A stretch of DNA of 64,000 bases from an uncultured Bacteroidota bacterium (GCA_903903635.1 CAIUZK010000221.1:1-64000), one strand, 5' to 3'. Positions 8,387-16,869 are shown, counted from the first letter of the stretch. Notes: generated from the sequence alone by a model not told the origin. Numbers and translations are program-made.

Positions 8387-9271
8387 ATGAAAAAATTTGT
8401 GTTATCCGTTTTATCTGTTTTTATGGGAGGTGTTGCTTTTTGTCAGGTAACATCATTGCATGAGAACTTTGATGTCAAATGTGTATTATCTACCGGTTTC
8501 CCGGGAGATTGGTCAAAGTTCAATCCAATTGCAGCCACAATGCCTCAGGGTGAATGGACCTGTACCCCTACAAATGGCAGGCCAAACACAGTAGGCACAC
8601 AAACGCCAGGTATTGCATGTACAGGTACCTGGGGAAGCAGCCCTCATACAGATACATCTTACCTGATTTCTCCGGCTCTGGATCTGCGGAGTTATACAGG
8701 CAATGTTTACCTGCAGTTTGACACCAAAACAACCAATTTGCACTTCGGAGCTAAGTTGGATGTAGAATTAACACACAATGGAATTACCCCGGATTCGGGT
8801 GGGCTGGCCACTATTCTTACTCCTGCATTGGCTCCATTATTTGGTAATGCAGACTCTTCCGACTGGGTTACCCATCAGGCTAATCTTACTCCCTGGGCTG
8901 CTGTGCCTTTTTATATCGCCTTCAGATACATTTCCACAACTTCCGCCGGTAGTATCTGGTATCTGGATAATGTAAATACATCCACCTCCCGATTACAAAT
9001 CAGTGATGTCAACAGAGATGCTTTACAACTTGAGGTGCTTGGGAACAGTACTTCCAACAATATCTCAATTTCATGCCTGGGGTATGCACAAGCTTATTAT
9101 TATCTTCAATTGTATGATCTGATGGGGAGATTAGTTTATAAGGATTATTTGATGATAAACGATGCGCACCCTGTTATCCATATCGATGGGCTAGGTCTTA
9201 AATCAGGATTGTATATAATTAAAATGTTTAATGATGAGCGGTTTGCTGCCGCTAAATTCATGGTCAATTAA
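8387..9271 (+). CDS. T9SS cargo protein with choice-of-anchor J-like domain (copy 2)
   Basis: 294 residues, same architecture as the gene just upstream. Signal peptide ending VAFCQ, then SLHENFDVKC, a W-C-PTNGRPNT stretch, YLISPALDLRSYTGNVYLQFD, the strand IWYLDNVNTS, and a T9SS C-terminal domain with YYLQLYDLMGRLVYKDYL and GLKSGLYIIKMFNDE. The first halves of the two paralogues are clearly more alike than the last thirds, where the residues between jelly roll and sorting domain have drifted. That suggests selection on the ligand-binding part. Second gene of a probable two-gene operon, with no separate promoter box seen in the 31-bp gap. A candidate structured RNA and a strong terminator follow. 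Confidence 0.85.
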   Translation: MKKFVLSVLSVFMGGVAFCQVTSLHENFDVKCVLSTGFPGDWSKFNPIAATMPQGEWTCTPTNGRPNTVGTQTPGIACTGTWGSSPHTDTSYLISPALDLRSYTGNVYLQFDTKTTNLHFGAKLDVELTHNGITPDSGGLATILTPALAPLFGNADSSDWVTHQANLTPWAAVPFYIAFRYISTTSAGSIWYLDNVNTSTSRLQISDVNRDALQLEVLGNSTSNNISISCLGYAQAYYYLQLYDLMGRLVYKDYLMINDAHPVIHIDGLGLKSGLYIIKMFNDERFAAAKFMVN

Positions 9272-9303
9272 ATTGCATGATTTTCATTGTTAAAAAAAAT
9301 ATG

Positions 9304-9386
9304 TTTACAGGGTACTAACATTTGTTCTGAGAATAACGCCCTTCTTAATGAAGGGTATTCCCTGATAGTTTTACAGCCCCTGTAAA
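9304..9386 (+). ncRNA. candidate structured RNA, unassigned
   Basis: A compact nested fold. The outer stem is tttacaggg (9304-9312) with ccctgtaaa (9378-9386), 9 bp perfect. Inside it, gaata (9331-9335) pairs with tattc (9356-9360), and cccttc (9339-9344) with gaaggg (9350-9355) around the loop ttaat. The internal single-stranded part holds ctgaga and ctgat. A terminator follows at 9458-9492. No coding frame covers it, and infA downstream has its own promoter. It could be a 3'-UTR structure, an independent small RNA or a diverged riboswitch. No Rfam family is claimed. Confidence 0.35.
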
Positions 9387-9457
9387 TTTAATAATATTAA
9401 GCTGCTTTGCCGCAGTCCTTATCTTTTAGAATGGTATTTTGCCAAGAGAGAATTTTT

Positions 9458-9492
9458 CCCTGCCAATCCAAACAACTGGCAGGGATTTTTTT
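9458..9492 (+). terminator. rho-independent terminator
   Basis: ccctgcca (9458-9465) pairs with tggcaggg (9477-9484), followed by seven T. It ends the transcript coming from the T9SS pair or from the candidate RNA. Confidence 0.9.
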
Positions 9493-9837
9493 GTGCCTTG
9501 TGTTCTTGTTTTTTGCTGCAGTACTTTTTGAATGGAAGTGAAATATTGAGTACATTTACCGCGTTCTTTATTACTTACGAAAGGAGAGAAGGCAATTTCA
9601 TTATCCGGAGCAAAGTGAACAGTTTATTTGTTATGTAATAGATATGCGTTTAATTCGATATTTGATCGGACTATTACCTTCTGATCCTTTGAACATAAGG
9701 AGTCAAATTGATTTAATAAAAGGATTTTCCCCCTTCCAAATAGCATGGTGTATTTTCATTATGTCTATGAGAAATCTGAAATAAAATAGTAATCCAATTT
9801 TATTTTCAGATATTTTTTTTAAATAAAAAGATTTCCC
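9493..9837. other. intergenic spacer before the alpha operon
   Basis: About 345 bases without a supported gene. AT-rich, with no strong inverted repeat. It separates the T9SS pair from the ribosomal operon. Confidence 0.5.
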
Positions 9838-9845
9838 TACCTTTG
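9838..9845 (+). promoter_or_regulatory. -7 box of the alpha ribosomal operon
   Basis: TACCTTTG matches TAnnTTTG in an AT-rich setting and ends 15 bases before the infA ATG. It also rules out a TTG start at 9843, which lies inside the box. Confidence 0.7.
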
Positions 9846-9860
9846 CAGTCCTTTAAAAAT

Positions 9861-10079
9861 ATGGCCAAACAATCATTAATCAAGCAGGACGGTACGATAG
9901 TTGAAGCATTGTCAAATGCTATGTTCCGCGTTCGATTAGAGAATGGACATGAAATTCTTGCAACAATTTCCGGAAAGATGCGTATGCATTACATCCGGAT
10001 ATTGCCTGGAGATAAGGTAGGTGTGGAAATGAGCCCTTATGATCTGAGCCGTGGCCGGATCATTTACCGGTATAAATAA
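9861..10079 (+). CDS. infA: Translation initiation factor IF-1
   Basis: Binds the A site of the 30S subunit during initiation, with IF-2 and IF-3. The protein has 72 residues, the standard IF-1 length, and an OB-fold sequence: [65 protein letters not shown]. An upstream TTG would add six residues but falls in the promoter box, so the ATG at 9861 is chosen. First gene of the alpha operon. In most Bacteroidota infA follows secY and map, whereas here it is preceded by non-coding DNA and T9SS genes. Confidence 0.97.
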   Translation: MAKQSLIKQDGTIVEALSNAMFRVRLENGHEILATISGKMRMHYIRILPGDKVGVEMSPYDLSRGRIIYRYK

Positions 10080-10090
10080 CCACCCCGATA

Positions 10091-10102
10091 CCCCGCGAGG
10101 GG
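10091..10102 (+). promoter_or_regulatory. small GNRA hairpin between infA and rpmJ
   Basis: cccc-gcga-gggg: a four-base-pair GC stem closed by a GCGA (GNRA) tetraloop, followed by ctttctgt. It is short for a terminator. It could slow the polymerase, mark an RNA processing site or bind a ribosomal protein. Confidence 0.4.
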
Positions 10103-10162
10103 CTTTCTGTATGGAAGGTATTATGTAAAATAATTAGTTTAAAAAGTAAATAAAACATAGTC

Positions 10163-10279
10163 ATGAAAGTAAGGGCATCAATAAAGAAGCGTAGCGTTGA
10201 TTGTAAGATCGTTCGCCGTAAAGGAAAGTTGTACATCATCAACAAAAAGAATCCTCGTTTTAAACAAAGGCAGGGATAA
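10163..10279 (+). CDS. rpmJ: Ribosomal protein L36 (bL36), zinc-free type
   Basis: The 38-residue L36 of the large subunit, [17 protein letters not shown] at the start and NPRFKQRQG at the end. The usual zinc ribbon has three Cys and one His. Here only Cys14 remains; positions 11, 27 and 33 are Ser, Asn and Phe. This is therefore a form that does not bind zinc through the classic site, as known for C-minus L36 paralogues. It sits in the normal place between infA and rpsM. Confidence 0.95.
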   Translation: MKVRASIKKRSVDCKIVRRKGKLYIINKKNPRFKQRQG

Positions 10280-10318
10280 AATCATTTTTAATTTTTAATT
10301 TTTAATTTTTAGTTTTTC

Positions 10319-10699
10319 ATGGCTCGTATAGCTGGTATTGATCTTCCGAAGAACAAACGTGGTGAGATTGCGCTCACTTATATTTTCGGTATAGGTAATA
10401 GTACTGCCCGTTACATTCTTGACAAGGCAGGAGTAAATTATGACAAAAAAGCATTTGAATGGGACGACGTAGAGCAAACAGCTATTCGTAATATCATCAA
10501 TGCCGAATTTAAAGTTGAAGGCCAGTTGCGCTCTGAAGTTCAGATGAACATCAAACGCCTCATGGATATCGCATGTTATCGCGGTGTTCGTCATCGTAAA
10601 GGTTTGCCTTTACGTGGTCAGCGCACACGTACTAACAGTCGTACCCGTAAAGGCAAGCGTAAGACAGTTGCCGGTAAGAAGAAGGCACCTAAGAAATAA
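10319..10699 (+). CDS. rpsM: Ribosomal protein S13 (uS13)
   Basis: Head protein of the 30S subunit; its tail contacts the P-site tRNA and its body bridges to the 50S. The 126 residues show [21 protein letters not shown] at the start and the conserved [27 protein letters not shown], ending in a Lys-rich tail. Preceded by a short A/T array (repeats of atttttaat) that fills the gap after rpmJ. Standard third gene of the alpha operon. Confidence 0.97.
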   Translation: MARIAGIDLPKNKRGEIALTYIFGIGNSTARYILDKAGVNYDKKAFEWDDVEQTAIRNIINAEFKVEGQLRSEVQMNIKRLMDIACYRGVRHRKGLPLRGQRTRTNSRTRKGKRKTVAGKKKAPKK

Positions 10700-10849
10700 T
10701 TCTTAGCGCCGCTGCCGGATCCGCACAGGTGTAACGGGGAGGAGTGGTGCAGGAAGTTAAAAAGGCAAAAGGTTAAATGAGTAATTCAGTTAACCGATTA
10801 CCTGATTAATTTTTTAACAATTAGTGGACTACCTTATTTAAAAACAAAA

Positions 10850-11254
10850 ATGGCAAAAACACAACAGGCTTCTGCAAAGGCAGTTGCCAAAAAAAGGATC
10901 GTAAAGATCGACACACATGGAGATGTGCATGTAAATGCAACCTTCAACAACATCATCATCAGCATTACCAATAAGGCTGGTCAGGTTATCTCCTGGTCTT
11001 CTGCCGGTAAGATGGGTTTCCGTGGCTCTAAGAAAAATACTCCATACGCTGCACAGACTGCTGCACAGGATTGTGCTAAGGTTGCCAGCGATGCAGGTAT
11101 GAAAAGGGCTGATGTGTATGTAAAAGGACCAGGTTCAGGCCGTGAGGGCGCTATCCGTGCATTGAATAATGCAGGAATAGAAGTAACATCTATCAAGGAT
11201 GTAACTCCTCTGCCACACAATGGCTGTCGTCCTCCAAAGAAACGCAGGGTATAG
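10850..11254 (+). CDS. rpsK: Ribosomal protein S11 (uS11)
   Basis: Platform protein of the 30S subunit next to the mRNA exit path. 134 residues with [55 protein letters not shown] and the conserved C-terminus [19 protein letters not shown] 150-bp gap without recognisable terminator separates it from rpsM, so the operon very likely reads through. Confidence 0.97.
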   Translation: MAKTQQASAKAVAKKRIVKIDTHGDVHVNATFNNIIISITNKAGQVISWSSAGKMGFRGSKKNTPYAAQTAAQDCAKVASDAGMKRADVYVKGPGSGREGAIRALNNAGIEVTSIKDVTPLPHNGCRPPKKRRV

Positions 11255-11387
11255 TTTAGCTGGCAGATACCGGTTTACATCGGCTGTCTTTATAATAAAT
11301 CAATTAACAATTTTCTTAATCAGGCTGTTCCGGATCGGATTTTACGATTTTTAAAGGAGACGGGGCAGCTAAAAACAAAAAATCGTA

Positions 11388-11993
11388 ATGGCACGTTACA
11401 CAGGACCCAAAAACAGGATATGCCGTATCTTCGGTGAGCCGATCCTCGGATCAGGCAAAAGCCTCGGAAAGAACAGCAATCCTCCAGGCCAGCATGGCCC
11501 GACCCGCAAACGCAAAACAGCAAGCGAATATGCGGTGCAGTTGAAAGAAAAACAGAAAGCCAAGTATACTTATGGCCTTCTTGAAAAGCAGTTTGCAAAC
11601 ACTTACGTAGAGGCTGCCCGCCTGAAGGGAGCAACCGGTGAGAACCTTATTAAATTACTTGAAGCCCGTCTTGACAATACAGTTTACCGTATGGGTATCG
11701 CGCCAACACGCCCTGCCGCACGCCAACTTGTATCGCACAAGCATCTTATGGTGAATGGTGAAGTGGTGAATATCCCATCTTTCACGCTTAAGCCAGGTGA
11801 TGTAATAGAACTTAAGCCAAAGAGTAAAGCGAATGTAACAGTAACAGGAATGATCCGTGGAAAGAACACAAGGATCAACTGGGTAGAATGGAATGAAAAG
11901 GATATGAAGGGTACTTACCTGGCGCATCCTGAGCGTGAAGCAGTTCCTGAAAATATTAAGGAACAGCTTATCGTTGAGTTGTATTCTAAGTAA
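11388..11993 (+). CDS. rpsD: Ribosomal protein S4 (uS4)
   Basis: 16S-binding assembly protein of the 30S body. In other bacteria it also represses the alpha operon and takes part in antitermination. 201 residues with the MARYTGPKNRICRIFGEPI start, the TYGLLEKQFANTYVEAARLKG segment and an S4 RNA-binding domain, RLDNTVYRMGIAPTRPAARQ through HKHLMVNGEVVNIPSF. The C-terminus is the usual EQLIVELYSK. Typical length. The gap to rpsK is 133 bp. Confidence 0.97.
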   Translation: MARYTGPKNRICRIFGEPILGSGKSLGKNSNPPGQHGPTRKRKTASEYAVQLKEKQKAKYTYGLLEKQFANTYVEAARLKGATGENLIKLLEARLDNTVYRMGIAPTRPAARQLVSHKHLMVNGEVVNIPSFTLKPGDVIELKPKSKANVTVTGMIRGKNTRINWVEWNEKDMKGTYLAHPEREAVPENIKEQLIVELYSK

Positions 11994-12096
11994 TATTTGT
12001 TTTGGTTGGCTGATGCCAACCAAACTGTTGATATAAGCAGGTGGATTTAAGAAGTAAAATAATTTGCATCACAATCAAAAAAAATAATAAATCAAT

Positions 12097-13095
12097 ATGG
12101 CCATATTGAATTTCCAAAAACCGGACAAGATAGCACTTCAGAAGACAACTGAATTTGAAGCGCAGTTCGAATTCCGCCCCCTGGAACCAGGATACGGTGT
12201 TACTATCGGCAATGCATTACGCCGCGTATTGCTTTCCTCTCTGGAAGGTTATGCGATCACCGCCATCAGGATTCCTGGAGCAGATCATGAGTTTGCTACG
12301 CTGAAGGGTGTGCTTGAAGATGTTACGGAAATAATACTGAACCTTAAACAGGTTCGTCTTAAAGCAATTGGTGATACTTCTGACTTCGCCGGAGAAAAAA
12401 TCGATCTCAATATTAAGGGTAAGGAAATTTTTACTGCCGGAATGATAGGCGAATCATTGCCTAACTTCCAGGTTATGAATCCTGACCTGATTATTTGCAA
12501 CCTCCATCCCGGAGCTGGTTTCCAGATGGAACTGCACATAGGAAAGGGCCGTGGCTATGTACCTGCTGAAGAAAACCGTCCTTTGGATGCGCCTCTTGGG
12601 CTTATAGCTATCGATTCTATTTACACTCCTATCAGGAACGTAAAATATACGATTGAAAATACCCGCGTTGAACAGCGCACCGACTTCGAAAAACTGATCA
12701 TGGAAGTAAATACGGATGGTACTATCCATCCTGAAGAAGCTGTTAAAGAAGCTTCCCGCATCCTGATCCAGCACCTGATGATCATTACCGATGAAAATAT
12801 TTCTCTGGATACCAAGCGTGAAGAGAAAGAAACCATCGTTGATGAAGAAACATTATTGGTGCGTAAGGTGCTGAATACACCATTGGAAGATCTCGAACTT
12901 TCTGTACGTGCATTCAACTGTCTGAAAGCTGCCAAGATCAACTCATTGAGCGAACTGGTACAATATACACAGGAAGAACTGATGAAGTTCCGTAATTTCG
13001 GACAGAAGTCACTTTCTGAAATTGAGCAGGTTCTTCACGAGCGTGGCTTGCATTTCGGAATGGACATCAATAAATTCCGCAGAGGAGAAGATTAA
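12097..13095 (+). CDS. rpoA: RNA polymerase alpha subunit
   Basis: Dimerises to start assembly of core RNA polymerase. Its C-terminal domain contacts activators and UP-element DNA. 332 residues: the N-terminal domain has FEFRPLEPGYGVTIGNALRRVLLSSLEGYAIT, and the C-terminal domain (about 255-325) has LELSVRAFNCLKAAKINSLSELV and RNFGQKSLSEIEQVL. Complete and of usual length. An inverted repeat in the gap before rplQ may modulate the last gene. Confidence 0.98.
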   Translation: MAILNFQKPDKIALQKTTEFEAQFEFRPLEPGYGVTIGNALRRVLLSSLEGYAITAIRIPGADHEFATLKGVLEDVTEIILNLKQVRLKAIGDTSDFAGEKIDLNIKGKEIFTAGMIGESLPNFQVMNPDLIICNLHPGAGFQMELHIGKGRGYVPAEENRPLDAPLGLIAIDSIYTPIRNVKYTIENTRVEQRTDFEKLIMEVNTDGTIHPEEAVKEASRILIQHLMIITDENISLDTKREEKETIVDEETLLVRKVLNTPLEDLELSVRAFNCLKAAKINSLSELVQYTQEELMKFRNFGQKSLSEIEQVLHERGLHFGMDINKFRRGED

Positions 13096-13105
13096 GTGTA
13101 ATTCC

Positions 13106-13151
13106 AAAGAGTCGAAATTCCAAATCTCAGGATTGTGAATTTCGACTCTTT
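13106..13151 (+). promoter_or_regulatory. inverted repeat between rpoA and rplQ
   Basis: aaagagtcgaaatt (13106-13119) and aatttcgactcttt (13138-13151) pair perfectly around an 18-base loop. No clean T-run follows, so this may be a partial terminator or processing stem that lowers rplQ relative to rpoA. Confidence 0.55.
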
Positions 13152-13256
13152 AATTTATTAAACAAACAAAACATCAGTATTGGAATCTGGTGTTGGATTT
13201 TCATCACTACCTCATAATTCCCTGACCACGGTATGAGGCATTAAAAAAACAAATTT

Positions 13257-13775
13257 ATGCGTCACGGAGACAAAATCAAAAATTTAAGCCGCACTTACGA
13301 ACATCGCGCGGCACTGCTTTCAAATCTTACTTGTCAGCTTATTGAGCACAAGCGTATCACTACTACTCTGGCTAAAGCCAAGTCATTACGTGTATATGCT
13401 GAGCCAATCATCACTCGTAGCAAGAACGATACTATGCACAATCGTCGTACTGTATTCAGCTACCTGCAGGATAAAGAAGCCATTAAGGAATTGTTTGGTG
13501 TTATAGGAGATAAAGTTGCTGACCGTCCGGGAGGTTATTTACGTATCATCAAGTTGCCACGCCGTATGGGAGATGCTTCTGATATGGCAATGATCGAACT
13601 GGTTGATTTCAACGAAATCTACGGTAAGGATGCTGAAGGTGCTGCAGCCAAGAAAACCCGTCGTAGCCGCAGAAGTTCTGGCGCTGCCAAGAAGGGTGCT
13701 GAACCAACAACAACTCCGGCTGCTGAAACTACTACAGATACTGCTGCCGAAACTACTGAAGAAAATAACGCATAA
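13257..13775 (+). CDS. rplQ: Ribosomal protein L17 (bL17) with C-terminal extension
   Basis: 50S protein near the exit tunnel. The core (about 1-120) has [39 protein letters not shown], and [29 protein letters not shown] tail of about 45 residues follows, rich in Ala, Thr and Glu after a basic [16 protein letters not shown] patch. The tail makes it 172 aa, longer than the E. coli protein of about 127; such extensions are common in Bacteroidota. Last gene of the alpha operon, closed by a strong terminator 22 bp after the stop. Confidence 0.97.
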   Translation: MRHGDKIKNLSRTYEHRAALLSNLTCQLIEHKRITTTLAKAKSLRVYAEPIITRSKNDTMHNRRTVFSYLQDKEAIKELFGVIGDKVADRPGGYLRIIKLPRRMGDASDMAMIELVDFNEIYGKDAEGAAAKKTRRSRRSSGAAKKGAEPTTTPAAETTTDTAAETTEENNA

Positions 13776-13797
13776 TTTTAACTGCTTGCATTTTGAG

Positions 13798-13828
13798 AAT
13801 GGCTGCCTTCGGGTGGCCATTTTTTTTG
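13798..13828 (+). terminator. rho-independent terminator of the alpha operon
   Basis: A 10-bp stem (aatggctgcc / ggtggccatt, two G-U pairs) is closed by a TTCG tetraloop and followed by a run of T. Confidence 0.9.
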
Positions 13829-13919
13829 GGGATAATAGAGCTATATATTGTATCCCGCCGGGCTTGTACCTCTGTGCAATAAATTGATAAATGTCAAATG
13901 TTTTTTGGATATCAGGAGT

Positions 13920-13927
13920 TAGTTTTG
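13920..13927 (+). promoter_or_regulatory. -7 box that decides the start of the next gene
   Basis: TAGTTTTG fits TAnnTTTG. It lies downstream of the ATG at 13891 and upstream of the ATG at 13990, so translation should begin at 13990. Confidence 0.5.
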
Positions 13928-13989
13928 TGAAAATTCAAGACTATGAAAAATATTCCTGCTATGGTTTTCACTGGATTAATTCAAAAATA

Positions 13990-14613
13990 ATGAAATCTTA
14001 TCCTAAGGTATTTACATTGGTATTTGTAGCGGCGCTAATATTTTTATGTAGTAATTATACCGCCGCGCAATCAAATGAACCATATATCTATGGAGAGTTA
14101 GGTAGTGGAAATGGAAATTTTCGTATAGAAAAAGCAGCGATAAATGCCATATTCTGCAATAACAATATTATTTCATTGAACTATTATTTCACAGAACGAA
14201 TGGCGCCAAATGCCCCTGCCGACTTTCAATGGGGTAACTCAATTATGGATGGTTACTCATCTCCTCAGTCATTATCAGTATATGGAATATCTTATGGCAA
14301 AGTCTTTTTTACGAGATACCATTATTTGAGATTTACCGCTAAGGGAGGCCTTACAGAAGGCTCCGTTAGTACACCCACAGACTATCAACTTCATCAATCA
14401 ATCATGGGGAACTATTATTCATATTCTTTCCATAAAGATTATGTTACAGGTATTGTATTGGAGCCTACCCTGGAATGGGTTTGGGGCAGTGGATTTGGCC
14501 TTTCTTTCGGTCTGTACTCGAATTTAAACACCATTAGTTCGGTTATTGGTTTTGATGTGTGCATGATATTTGGTAAGGTAAGTAGCAGAAGGGCAAATAA
14601 TAAAAATCATTAA
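13990..14613 (+). CDS. hypothetical secreted protein
   Basis: 207 residues from the chosen ATG. This start gives a clean signal peptide (MKSYPKVFTLVFVAALIFLCSNYTAAQ); a longer frame from 13891 would bury it and start ahead of the promoter box. The mature part is rich in Tyr, Gly and Phe with alternating strands (YGELGSGNGNF, YLRFTAKGGLTEGS, GIVLEPTLEWVWGSGFGLSFGLYSNLN), which fits a small outer-membrane or periplasmic beta protein. No family recognised. It has its own promoter and is followed after 44 bp by a membrane protein. Confidence 0.6.
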   Translation: MKSYPKVFTLVFVAALIFLCSNYTAAQSNEPYIYGELGSGNGNFRIEKAAINAIFCNNNIISLNYYFTERMAPNAPADFQWGNSIMDGYSSPQSLSVYGISYGKVFFTRYHYLRFTAKGGLTEGSVSTPTDYQLHQSIMGNYYSYSFHKDYVTGIVLEPTLEWVWGSGFGLSFGLYSNLNTISSVIGFDVCMIFGKVSSRRANNKNH

Positions 14614-14657
14614 GAATTGCTAACATTATTACCTTCAGCGTTCAAATGGTTTAGTGT

Positions 14658-15374
14658 ATGTCCGAAGAATTTATTACTTACCGGTCGTTTCCAAGCCGGG
14701 ATGAGGCACGGAAGGTGGCTGCCAGCCTGGAGAAAGAGGGCATAGGTACAGAAATAGGCAATAGCCAGAAAACACTGGACCCCGTATTGGCCGGCACTGC
14801 TTATGATGATAATATTGTGCTGAGGATAAAGCTGGCTGATTTTAAGAAAGCCAATGAGATACTCATAAAATCAGGGAGTATTGCCTATAATGATATCGAC
14901 CCCGCTCATCCGCTTTTTGAGCTATCGGTTGATGAACTGAAGGATATTTTGGCCAGGCCGGAAGAGTGGGGCGCTGACAACTACAATATTGCACTGGCGC
15001 TGCTGGCTCACCGGGGTGCAAACATTCAGCCCGCCGAAATAGAGCTGAAGCAGGAGGAGCATATGCACCAGCTCGCCGAAAGAAAATCAATTAATTTTTC
15101 GCTGATAGGCATTGGTTATGCATCAGGCCTCGTCAATATTGTGCTCATCTTTACCAGCTACCAGTTCGATATGGTGAAAAACAGGGGCGTATGGTTCCTG
15201 CCCGGACTCTATGGAATTATTATAGGCGGATTGATACTGGGCGCCAAGACCATATTGCCGGATGGCAGGACGATACCCACTTACAACAACCAGGTAAGGT
15301 GGCATGCCATAGCTATGTTTTCGCTCAATGTTCTGGCGTGGCTGATAAATGCTGTGGCAATGATGTTCTGGTAG
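14658..15374 (+). CDS. DUF2007-like membrane protein
   Basis: 238 residues. The N-terminus (about 1-75) resembles the DUF2007 fold: FITYRSFPSRDEARKVAASLEKEGIGTEI, a short alpha/beta domain thought to bind small ligands or act as a sensor module. A middle helical part (LFELSVDELKDILARPEEWG) follows, then three membrane segments near the C-terminus (IGYASGLVNIVLIFTSY, VWFLPGLYGIIIGGLILGA, AIAMFSLNVLAWLINAVAMMF). So an inner-membrane protein with a cytosolic head. Function unknown. It ends 18 bp before the stop of the convergent response regulator gene. Confidence 0.65.
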   Translation: MSEEFITYRSFPSRDEARKVAASLEKEGIGTEIGNSQKTLDPVLAGTAYDDNIVLRIKLADFKKANEILIKSGSIAYNDIDPAHPLFELSVDELKDILARPEEWGADNYNIALALLAHRGANIQPAEIELKQEEHMHQLAERKSINFSLIGIGYASGLVNIVLIFTSYQFDMVKNRGVWFLPGLYGIIIGGLILGAKTILPDGRTIPTYNNQVRWHAIAMFSLNVLAWLINAVAMMFW

Positions 15375-15392
15375 CAGCTTTAGATCACCATA

Positions 15393-16064
15393 TCAGGTAA
15401 GATTAGTCCTTGATGCATCTATGTGCTCAATACCGCTTTTTATGGCGTATACCGCAAGTCCAACCCTTGTTTTAAGCCCAAGTTTTTCGAACAGGGCATC
15501 GCGGTATCCCTCTACCGTTCGACTGCTGCAGATCATCTTTTCTGCAATTTCGCGGTAGGATAACTCCTTGGAACAATAGCGCAGGAACTCCAGTTCTCTT
15601 TCGGTAAAAGTGATATTTACAGGACTGTGAACTTTTTCATCGCCCATATTCATAAATATCTTGCTGGCTGCCCAGTCGGGAAAGTAATGCCCCCTGGAGG
15701 TGAGTTCATCGAGGGCAACCTGCAAATGCTCCGGACGATTGTTTTTAAGCAGGTAACCCTTGGCTCCGGCCTTTACCATTCTTATCAGCGATACATCGTC
15801 ATTCTGCATAGATAGGGCAATAATCAGAACCTCCGGGTGGTTTTTCTTGATCCATTGGGCGGTTGCAAATCCATCCATAACAGGCATGGCAATATCCAGC
15901 AGCACTATATCAGGAATATTTTTTGCTGTCTGGAATTTTTCGATGAGCGCCTTGCCGTGTTCTACCGTATAGAGCACCGAATAATTTGGGAAGTTGTTGA
16001 TGACATTAGCCAATGCCATCGAAACCATATTGTGATCATCAACTATTACCAGGCTGTAATTCAT
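15393..16064 (-). CDS. LuxR/NarL-type response regulator
   Basis: Output protein of a two-component system, a DNA-binding regulator switched by phosphorylation. Receiver domain (1-120): acidic pair DD9-10, phospho-acceptor Asp57 in VLLDIAMPVMDG, Ser84 and Lys107 (KGYLLKN). LuxR-type helix-turn-helix (about 150-215): FTERELEFLRYCSKELSYREIAEKM and SSRTVEGYRDALFEKLGL. It begins 1 bp after the end of the histidine kinase gene, so they are translated together. Its targets are unknown; NarL-type regulators bind short dyads, and two such dyads lie upstream of this operon (18490-18505 and 18895-18910). That link is an inference. Confidence 0.93.
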   Translation of the reverse strand: MNYSLVIVDDHNMVSMALANVINNFPNYSVLYTVEHGKALIEKFQTAKNIPDIVLLDIAMPVMDGFATAQWIKKNHPEVLIIALSMQNDDVSLIRMVKAGAKGYLLKNNRPEHLQVALDELTSRGHYFPDWAASKIFMNMGDEKVHSPVNITFTERELEFLRYCSKELSYREIAEKMICSSRTVEGYRDALFEKLGLKTRVGLAVYAIKSGIEHIDASRTNLT

Positions 16065-16065
16065 G

Positions 16066-16869
16066 CTACGAGAAATTTAATTTTGATGCAGGAATTAAAA
16101 TATCGAGCGAAGTGCCCGTATTAATAACGCTGTTGAATGTAAAATCGGCGCCTATCATCTCGGCTCTTTTTTTCATGTTGCTGAGGCCTATGCCATGGTC
16201 GGGTATCTTACTATAAGCTTGCATATCGAAACCTGCGCCATCGTCGTGCAGATGTATAGCCAGGCCAATGGGCTGATAGTTGAACTGCAGCACTATGTTC
16301 CTGCACCCGGCATGTTTAAGGCTGTTTTGCATAAACTCCTGTACAATGCGCAGAATGAAATTCTTGGTGATGTTGGAGAGCATAAAATCCAGTTCATTAT
16401 ACTCCATGGTCACATTGCACACATTCAGAGCATTGATGCGCTCAATATCGTTTTTAACCTGATCTGCCAGGTCGGCCATTTCAGCTTTTTCATCGGTCAG
16501 GTTTCGGGAGAGGCTGCGCAATTCGGCCAGTGACCGATCTATGATCTTGCCAATATCCGATACCCTGTCGTTCTGGCTGGGGCATACGTTATCATAGGCC
16601 ATCTGGTAGGCCGAGATAGAAGCAACAGTAAGCAACTGCCCTACATTATCATGTATCTCCCGCCCTATATCCTGCATAGTTTGCTGCTGTATCTCCAGTT
16701 TTGAGTTAAGCAGATCCTGTACATGCTGTTCGCGCAGCAATGCCTTTTCCCTTTCACTGATCAACTTGCGCTGATGGTACTTTAGAAAGAATACGATTAT
16801 TCCAACAATAAATACCAGCAGTATCAGGCTGATGATGACTGTGAAGATTTTAAATTCGGTTTCCCCCAT
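16066..16869 (-). CDS. Sensor histidine kinase (HisKA_3 type) without sensory domain
   Basis: NarX/DesK-like kinase. From ATG 16869 it has 267 residues; the longer frame from 16905 needs TTG. A single membrane segment (IISLILLVFIVGIIVFFL) lies at the N-terminus with almost nothing before it, then a coiled-coil linker and the HisKA_3 box REIHDNVGQLL with the phospho-accepting His at about 73. The ATPase domain follows (EFMQNSLKHAGCRNIVLQF, DDGAGFD, HGIGLSNMKKRAEMIGA). There is no periplasmic or cytosolic input domain, so the signal must come from a partner, most likely the 7-TM protein whose gene overlaps this one by 46 bp. The regulator gene follows at once. Confidence 0.92.
   Translation of the reverse strand: MGETEFKIFTVIISLILLVFIVGIIVFFLKYHQRKLISEREKALLREQHVQDLLNSKLEIQQQTMQDIGREIHDNVGQLLTVASISAYQMAYDNVCPSQNDRVSDIGKIIDRSLAELRSLSRNLTDEKAEMADLADQVKNDIERINALNVCNVTMEYNELDFMLSNITKNFILRIVQEFMQNSLKHAGCRNIVLQFNYQPIGLAIHLHDDGAGFDMQAYSKIPDHGIGLSNMKKRAEMIGADFTFNSVINTGTSLDILIPASKLNFS

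Noticed and set aside
9304-9386. Thiamine (TPP) riboswitch
   Set aside because: The ctgaga and ctgat words are present but in the wrong relation to the stems, and the next gene is infA with its own promoter.
13891-13989. Longer N-terminus for the secreted protein at 13990
   Set aside because: The first ATG precedes the promoter box, and the extension would put 33 residues before the signal peptide.
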